This document shows, one piece after another, positions 7,049 through 11,272 of a stretch of DNA of 11,272 nt; position 1 is the first letter of the stretch; the number at the start of each line of letters is the position of its first letter. The stretch spans positions 1 to 11,272 of the forward strand of contig CANRAI010000031.1 of assembly GCA_947628555.1 (NCBI GenBank), written 5' to 3'. Under the pieces are notes generated by a model. The model was not told the DNA's origin. It ran no database searches and saw nothing but the letters and a program-made list of their open reading frames with translations. The position numbers were made by a program, and so were the translations under genes. Source of the DNA: an uncultured Clostridia bacterium. Its GTDB lineage: Bacteria; Bacillota; Clostridia; Christensenellales; Borkfalkiaceae.

Positions 7049-7599
7049 AAGTCGTTTACCTTTTCAATAAGTTTTTTGGTGAGCTGCACGGGCAGTCCAA
7101 CAACGTTTGTGTAGTTTCCGAAATATTCCTTTACAAGCCCGCCGTCCTGGATGCCGTAGCTGCCCGCCTTGTCCAGCGGCGAACCGCCGTCAACGTAGAT
7201 TTTAATGAAATCGTCTGAAAGGCTGTTGAATCTGACTTCCGTCCTCTCGTAATCGGCAAGTTTTTTGTATTTGTTGCGCACGCAAACGGCGGTGATAACG
7301 TAGTGCGTTTTCCCCGAAAGGCGTTTAAGCGTAGCGGCGGCGTCCTCCCTGTCCTTCGGCTTGCCGAGAATTTCAGAGCCGAAAACCACTACCGTATCGC
7401 AGCCTATTACGGTTGCGTCGGGATTTTTAACGAACACCTCATCGCACTTGTTTTCTGCGAGGGCGCAGACCATCTGCTCGGGGAAGAGGGATAAATTTAC
7501 CTTTTCTTCGCCCTCTGCGGGGATTACCTCGAAAGAAGGCAGTATCTGCGCCAGTAGCTCCCTGCGCCTCGGCGAAGCGCTTGCAAGAATATATCTCAT
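7045..7599 (-). CDS. maf: Maf-family nucleoside triphosphate pyrophosphatase
   Basis: Maf proteins hydrolyse non-canonical or surplus nucleoside triphosphates to the monophosphate and pyrophosphate; this subgroup (YhdE-like) typically acts on dTTP/UTP and related modified nucleotides. The 184 residues carry LASASPRRREL at 5-15, ALAENK at 46-51, GCDTVV at 66-71 with the presumed catalytic Asp68, GKPKD at 79-83, KAGSYGIQD at 144-152 and NVVGLP at 165-170. The ATG at 7599-7597 is the only good start because an in-frame TAG lies two codons upstream. No clear ribosome binding site precedes it; instead a hairpin fills the 44-nt gap after the ppx gene. maf next to mreB is a known arrangement in Bacillus subtilis (maf-radC-mreBCD), which supports the reading of the next gene. 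Confidence 0.94.
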   Translation of the reverse strand: MRYILASASPRRRELLAQILPSFEVIPAEGEEKVNLSLFPEQMVCALAENKCDEVFVKNPDATVIGCDTVVVFGSEILGKPKDREDAAATLKRLSGKTHYVITAVCVRNKYKKLADYERTEVRFNSLSDDFIKIYVDGGSPLDKAGSYGIQDGGLVKEYFGNYTNVVGLPVQLTKKLIEKVNDL

Positions 7600-7614
7600 G
7601 GCAGTCTATGCAAA

Positions 7615-7636
7615 TGCCGTCCGTTGCGGGACGGCA
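7615..7636. repeat. Hairpin in the ppx-maf gap
   Basis: TGCCGTCC (7615-7622) and GGACGGCA (7629-7636) form a perfect 8-bp stem with a 6-nt loop. On the minus strand it is followed only by TTTG, so it would terminate poorly at best. It begins just after the ppx stop codon and ends about 15 nt before the maf ATG, where a ribosome binding site would be expected. It may set transcript processing or relative maf expression. Confidence 0.5.
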
Positions 7637-7643
7637 GAATAAT

Positions 7644-9158
7644 TTACAGAATTTCGAGATTTTTGTGGAAAGACTTTCTGAATTCGGTGGCGGCGGCCAT
7701 CGCGTTTTTGATTTCAAGCGTCGCGTCGCCCTCTATCTCCGTCTTCATAATCACGGAATCGCCCAAAATGTCGCAGTTGACGCTTTTTATCGAACCAGAA
7801 TTCGCCCTGTCCAGACTTTCGGCTATGCGGAGCATTACGCCGAGCTTTTTGACGATTTCAAGGTCGTCGTCGCCGACAAGATCCTTGTACCTCGCCCAGT
7901 CGTAAGGGTTGATGTCCTCTTTTTTATGGCAGCATGCCACAAACGCCGCAAGCACGATGTCTCGGTGGCTTACGCCGTAAAGCGTCGAGTTCAAAATCAT
8001 ATACCAGCTATGCCGCTGGTGGTTGTAGTATTTTATGCGCATACCGCAGTCGTGCAGCATGGCGGCGACTTTCAATATTTTAAGATACTGGCGGGGGAAT
8101 TTGTGAAGCACGCGCAGCTGCTTGAAAAGCTGTATGCTCAAATTCACGACGTGCTCCACGTGCTTCTCATCGCAGTCGTAGTATTTTACGAGCGTGGTAA
8201 GCGAATAATTGAGGACGTCCATAATCGGCTTTTCAAGCGTCATGGGCAGCGCCTGGTTGAACATTATGCCCTCGCGCAGCCCCGCGCCGGAAAGCGTGAA
8301 GCCGTCAACTTTCATAAAGTCCACAAAAGACTTTATGACCGCAAGCGCGGCGGGCAGAATGTCCGCACGTTCCGCGGAAAGCCCCTTTATCTTCTTCTTT
8401 TTGTCGAGATCGAGGACTTTAAGCATATCGTAAATGGGCATAAAGTCCTCAACGGTCATATGGTAGTTGTGCACGGTGTCCAGAGGGTACTTTTTAACCA
8501 TTTTCGCTATTTTGAAAAGATTTCTGAACGACCCGCCCACGCCTATCATCGGCACGTCGGGGTCAACGTTTTTCAGCCACTCCACCTGCTTCAACTGGTC
8601 GGCGAAGAATTCCTCTATCTTTTGCGCCTGCTCCTCGGGTCTCAGCCCGTCGCCCGAGAACAGCCCCGTAAGCGTCACCGCGCCGAAAGGCAAGGTGGCG
8701 AAATTGAGCATATTCCTGCGGTTGTAATAGACGATTTTCGTAGAACCGCCGCCTATTTCGAGGATTATGCCCTTGGGCGCGTCCATTGTATTGATTACGC
8801 CGCGATATACGAGTACGGCTTCCTCTTCTGCGGAAAGCACGCGTATTTTGATGCCGCAGTTAGCCTGTATTTCGTCGAGAAAGCTGCGCTGGTTTTTCGC
8901 GCGCCGCACGGCTTCCGTAGCCACCGCGATTATGCGGGTTACGCCGCTTGCGTCGCACAGCCTGCGGAACATTTTAAGCGTTTTGATTGTTTCGGCTACG
9001 CGGGCGGGCTTCAAAAAACCGTCCCGTTCCATATCCTGTCCGAGCCTTACGCTTTCTTTAAGCTCGTCAACGACCATAAAATAGCCGTCCGCGAAGAGGC
9101 TGACGATAACAAGTCTTGCGGAATTCGAGCCTAAATCGATAATGCCAATTTTTTCCAA
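7644..9158 (-). CDS. Ppx/GppA family phosphatase with C-terminal HD domain
   Basis: The family hydrolyses inorganic polyphosphate and/or guanosine pentaphosphate; which activity applies cannot be read from the sequence. The N-terminal ASKHA-fold domain (residues 1 to about 300) shows IGIIDLGSNSARLV at 4-17, LSAEEEAVLVYRGV at 108-121 (region of the catalytic Glu), LEIGGGSTKIV at 133-143, IGVGGSFRNL at 205-214 and SAERADILPA at 261-270. The C-terminal HD-type helical domain (about 310-504) carries MLHDCG with His369-Asp370 and further histidines after it. Start: TTG at 9158-9156, one codon before the phosphate-binding strand, with GGGGAG 6 nt upstream; no ATG gives a better fit. It is the first gene of the unit, behind the promoter at 9234-9262. 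Confidence 0.92.
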   Translation of the reverse strand: MEKIGIIDLGSNSARLVIVSLFADGYFMVVDELKESVRLGQDMERDGFLKPARVAETIKTLKMFRRLCDASGVTRIIAVATEAVRRAKNQRSFLDEIQANCGIKIRVLSAEEEAVLVYRGVINTMDAPKGIILEIGGGSTKIVYYNRRNMLNFATLPFGAVTLTGLFSGDGLRPEEQAQKIEEFFADQLKQVEWLKNVDPDVPMIGVGGSFRNLFKIAKMVKKYPLDTVHNYHMTVEDFMPIYDMLKVLDLDKKKKIKGLSAERADILPAALAVIKSFVDFMKVDGFTLSGAGLREGIMFNQALPMTLEKPIMDVLNYSLTTLVKYYDCDEKHVEHVVNLSIQLFKQLRVLHKFPRQYLKILKVAAMLHDCGMRIKYYNHQRHSWYMILNSTLYGVSHRDIVLAAFVACCHKKEDINPYDWARYKDLVGDDDLEIVKKLGVMLRIAESLDRANSGSIKSVNCDILGDSVIMKTEIEGDATLEIKNAMAAATEFRKSFHKNLEIL

Positions 9159-9233
9159 AATTTTCTCCCCACGGATAGCGGATTAACCGCCAGGTGATTT
9201 AAACTGATGTTAAACGAAATTTCGAGTGTTATG

Positions 9234-9283
9234 ATTATAACACAACAATTGCAATTTGTATAGATTTTTTAAAAATTTTTGTG
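9234..9283 (-). promoter_or_regulatory. Predicted sigma-A promoter of the ppx-maf-mreB unit with UP-like element
   Basis: The minus strand has a -10 TATAAT (9239-9234), a 17-nt spacer and a -35 TATACA (9262-9257, 4 of 6 matches to TTGACA). Directly upstream lies AAAAATTTTTAAAAAATC (9280-9263), close to the A/T-tract pattern of UP elements that bind the RNA polymerase alpha subunit. Predicted leader to the TTG start is about 70 nt and includes the small palindrome CGAAATTTCG. Confidence 0.65.
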
Positions 9284-9293
9284 CACTTTACAT

Positions 9294-9323
9294 AAAAAAA
9301 TTTTTAAATTTTCACATAAAATT
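9294..9323 (-). terminator. Weak candidate terminator after folBK
   Basis: On the minus strand AATTTT (9323-9318) and AAAATT (9312-9307) can pair around a 5-nt loop and are followed, after six nucleotides, by a run of seven T (9300-9294). The stem is all A/T and therefore weak. No other hairpin plus T-run is visible between the folBK stop and the ppx promoter, so either this ends the fol transcript or it reads through. Confidence 0.25.
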
Positions 9324-9362
9324 GCCTTGAAACGTCTCTGATTTTATCTATCCGACCGTTTT

Positions 9363-10166
9363 TCACGACGGGTTAATATATTTGACCGCTTTTTTCAGCA
9401 CGGGGCAGACGAAATCGGGCGCTATCTGTTTTAGCGGGATAAGTACGAAATCCCGCTTATGATATTCGGGGTGGGGCACGATAAGCCCGTCCGTGCAGAT
9501 TATCTTTTTGCCGAAAAAGATTATATCTATGTCGAGGGTTCTGTCCCCCCAGCGTTTTTCGCGCGTTCTGCCGAAAGCGTCCTCGATTTTATGGATTTCG
9601 CAGAGCAGCTCTTCGGCAGTAAGATAAGTTTCGATTCCGACCGCGCAGTTTAAAAATTTGTTTTCCGCAACGCCGCCGTACGGCTCCGTTTCGATATAGT
9701 CCGAAACCTTTTTTACAAAGATACGGGGGTGCGAATTCAGCTTCTCCACCGCCATTTCGAGGTAGTTTTTCCTGTCGCCCATGCTCGAACCCAGCGAAAG
9801 ATACGCCTCAGTTCTCTCCACCTCCACCGAAGCGCCGACGGATTTAAAGCTTACTTTCATTGGCGCTTGCGGCTTGTAAACGGTAAGCAGGATTTTTCTT
9901 ACGGGAAGGCTATCCATAACCGAATAAGCGCATACGTATGCGAGTTTTTCAATCAAATTGAAGGATTCGGAGGTTGCGGCGGCGACGATTTTTTTGCAGG
10001 CGGCGGAATAGTTTACCGTGTCGTTCAAATCGTCGCTTTCCGCTGCCGCGGAAAAATCAAAGTAAAGGTCCGCGTCGAAAATAAAGGGCTGGGGTTGGAC
10101 TTTTTCGAAGTCCTTTACGCCGTGGCAGGCGGAAACTTCAAGACCGCGTATTAAAATTTTATTCAT
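9363..10166 (-). CDS. folBK: Bifunctional dihydroneopterin aldolase / HPPK (FolB-FolK fusion)
   Basis: This fused enzyme carries out two consecutive folate steps: dihydroneopterin to 6-hydroxymethyl-dihydropterin (FolB), then its pyrophosphorylation with ATP (FolK). The FolB domain (residues 1 to about 117) shows ACHGV at 13-17, Glu21, DTVNY at 49-53, LIEKLA at 71-76 and YKPQAPM at 97-103 (Lys98 in the catalytic lysine position). The FolK domain (about 119-267) shows LGSSMGDR at 125-132, RWGDRTLDIDII at 205-216 with the Mg-binding Asp212 and Asp214, and PHP at 231-233. I chose ATG 10166-10164 (267 aa): GAGG lies 7 nt upstream, and the domain begins directly with MNKILIRGLEV. The frame stays open 15 codons further upstream but that part resembles nothing. 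It overlaps folP by 8 nt. Confidence 0.95.
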   Translation of the reverse strand: MNKILIRGLEVSACHGVKDFEKVQPQPFIFDADLYFDFSAAAESDDLNDTVNYSAACKKIVAAATSESFNLIEKLAYVCAYSVMDSLPVRKILLTVYKPQAPMKVSFKSVGASVEVERTEAYLSLGSSMGDRKNYLEMAVEKLNSHPRIFVKKVSDYIETEPYGGVAENKFLNCAVGIETYLTAEELLCEIHKIEDAFGRTREKRWGDRTLDIDIIFFGKKIICTDGLIVPHPEYHKRDFVLIPLKQIAPDFVCPVLKKAVKYINPS

Positions 10167-10956
10167 TTTTAAGCCTCGGGGGATTGCTTTCGTAATATTT
10201 CCGGATTGCAAGCGCGTTTTCCTTGACGTCGTGCACGCGCACGAACAAAACGCCCTTCTCGCAGGCGAGACGGGTCGAGGCGAGCGTTGAGGGAAGCCTG
10301 TCCTCTACCCTGCCGCCGAACATGGACTTTCTCGAACAGCCCAAAAGGGTGGGATATCCGAGGGCGTTAAGCCTTTCGTAGCCGTTTAACAGTTCAAAAT
10401 TCTGCGCCCTGTCCTTTGCGAAACCTATTCCGCCGTCTATGCAGATTTTATCGCCCTCTATGCCCGCGGCGAGCGCCTTTGCGACTGAATTTTTCAAAAA
10501 ACTCAATACGGGCTGCCATATATCGCCCTTGACGGGGACTTCCGCGTTATGCATTACGCACGCCGAAGCGCCGTATTCCGCTATGGCCTGCGCCATGTTT
10601 TCACGGGTCAAACCCCATATGTCGTTTATCATATCCGCGCCGAGCGCAAGCGCCGCCCGCGCGCTTTTTTCGGAATACGTATCGACAGAAAGGGGGATAT
10701 CGAACCTCGCCTTTATCATTTCGACAGGTTTTTCAAAGCGGGAAATTTCCTCGTCCGCGTCCACTTCCGAATATCCCGGGCGGGTGGATTGCGCGCCCAC
10801 GTCTATAATCGAAGCGCCGTCCTTTACCGCCTTTTCCACGGCGTATAAAACGTCGTCGCAGGTTTTTCGGCTGGGAGCATAGAAACTGTCGGGCGTAAGG
10901 TTGATTATCGCCATTACATAGGTATAATTTATAAACTCGGAACCGCCTATTTTCAT
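10159..10956 (-). CDS. folP: Dihydropteroate synthase
   Basis: FolP condenses the FolK product with p-aminobenzoate to 7,8-dihydropteroate and is the sulfonamide target. The 265-residue TIM-barrel protein shows the pterin/pyrophosphate motifs in order: NLTPDSF at 19-25, IIDVGAQSTRPG at 50-61, SVDT at 90-93, MINDIWG at 109-115, the IDGGIGFAKD segment at 173-182, LLGCSRKS at 204-211 and RVHDV at 240-244. One oddity is DGG at 174-176 where most homologues have DPG. The ATG overlaps the folE stop as ATGA; only a modest AGG lies upstream, which suggests translational coupling. Genes on both sides belong to the same pathway. Confidence 0.95.
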   Translation of the reverse strand: MKIGGSEFINYTYVMAIINLTPDSFYAPSRKTCDDVLYAVEKAVKDGASIIDVGAQSTRPGYSEVDADEEISRFEKPVEMIKARFDIPLSVDTYSEKSARAALALGADMINDIWGLTRENMAQAIAEYGASACVMHNAEVPVKGDIWQPVLSFLKNSVAKALAAGIEGDKICIDGGIGFAKDRAQNFELLNGYERLNALGYPTLLGCSRKSMFGGRVEDRLPSTLASTRLACEKGVLFVRVHDVKENALAIRKYYESNPPRLKNE

Positions 10957-11272
10957 CCGATCAGCCTGAAAACCTCATCCTTTTTCTCTTTGGGGAAATC
11001 GCCCGCCACTGAATAAGTCACAGTTTTGCTCCCGGGTTTTTTTATGCCGCGGCAGGTCATGCAGGTATGCTCGGCTTCGCACACCACCATAACTCCCTTG
11101 GGCATTAAACAGCGCATAATTTCGTCGGCTATCTGCTGCGTAAGCCTCTCCTGTATCTGCAATCTCTTCGCAAACACTTCCACAGTGCGCGCAAGCTTCG
11201 ATATGCCTACTACCTTTTCGTCGGGAATGTAGGCTATCGCGATTTTACCGAAAAAGGGCATAAGGTGATGTT
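10953..11272 (-). CDS. folE: GTP cyclohydrolase I, partial (N-terminal part outside window)
   Basis: This is the first enzyme of the folate pathway, converting GTP to 7,8-dihydroneopterin triphosphate and formate; it is a zinc enzyme and a decamer in known members. The C-terminal 105 residues are seen, beginning at the right edge with HHLMPFFGK, where the two histidines belong to the zinc/active-site motif. The family stretches SKLARTVEVFAKRLQIQERL and EAEHTCMTCRGI follow; the cysteine of HTCM is the expected C-terminal zinc ligand. An ATG inside HHLMPFF could be mistaken for a start, but the family motif continues upstream of it, so the gene runs off the edge. Roughly the last 55% of a usual 185-190 residue protein is present. 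Confidence 0.96.
   Translation of the reverse strand, partial: HHLMPFFGKIAIAYIPDEKVVGISKLARTVEVFAKRLQIQERLTQQIADEIMRCLMPKGVMVVCEAEHTCMTCRGIKKPGSKTVTYSVAGDFPKEKKDEVFRLIG

Noticed and set aside
7581..9134. A 517-codon open frame on the plus strand opposite the Ppx/GppA gene
   Set aside because: Same reason: low-complexity His/Arg/Tyr-rich shadow of a clear minus-strand gene.
9263..9312. A/T-tract cluster as a replication origin or mobile element end
   Set aside because: There are no DnaA-box series, terminal repeats or recombinase gene; promoter UP-element and spacer explain it better.
10167..10211. Fifteen extra N-terminal codons for folBK
   Set aside because: They lie inside folP, lack family similarity, and the ATG at 10166 has a suitable ribosome binding site and sits directly before the FolB domain.
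1..11272. CRISPR array, tRNA/rRNA genes, insertion sequences, toxin-antitoxin or defence genes
   Set aside because: I looked for repeats, clover-leaf arms and transposase motifs on both strands and saw none; all long genes are housekeeping functions.

Overview
The window is an ordinary, tightly packed chromosomal segment in which every gene I can support lies on the minus strand. Base composition is near balanced by eye. Strong GGAGG-type ribosome binding sites, ATGA stop/start overlaps, a split glycine decarboxylase (GcvPA/GcvPB), a lipoate-protein ligase of the LplA/LplJ type and a maf-mreB neighbourhood all point to a Bacillota (Firmicutes) bacterium, most likely an anaerobic member of the Clostridia. 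That placement is inference; there is no rRNA or marker gene here that settles it.

Layout, read in the direction of transcription (right to left). (1) 11272-9363: a folate block, folE (5' part missing), folP and a folB-folK fusion, overlapping each other, which together supply most of the route from GTP to dihydropteroate. (2) 9362-9159: an A/T-rich spacer with a weak candidate terminator and a good promoter with an UP-element-like A/T tract. (3) 9158-6035: a Ppx/GppA phosphatase with an HD domain (TTG start), maf, and a divergent mreB-like gene, closed by a perfect 13-bp GC hairpin terminator at 5956-5985. (4) 5955-5688: a non-coding stretch with several inverted repeats and a near-consensus promoter. 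(5) 5687-1: a lipoylation and glycine cleavage operon in the order lplA, lpdA, gcvT, gcvH, gcvPA, gcvPB (3' part missing).

The last operon is functionally closed: LplA attaches lipoate to GcvH, GcvPA/GcvPB decarboxylate glycine onto the lipoyl arm, GcvT releases ammonia and passes the one-carbon unit to tetrahydrofolate, and LpdA (L protein) reoxidises the arm. The folate block makes the precursor of the cofactor that GcvT needs, so the two ends of the window are linked metabolically.

I found no undescribed defence, mobile or biosynthetic system. The points most worth a second look are the MreB-like protein with a degenerate nucleotide-binding loop and no mreC/mreD beside it, the structured non-coding stretch before lplA, and the absence of a glycine riboswitch in front of this operon.
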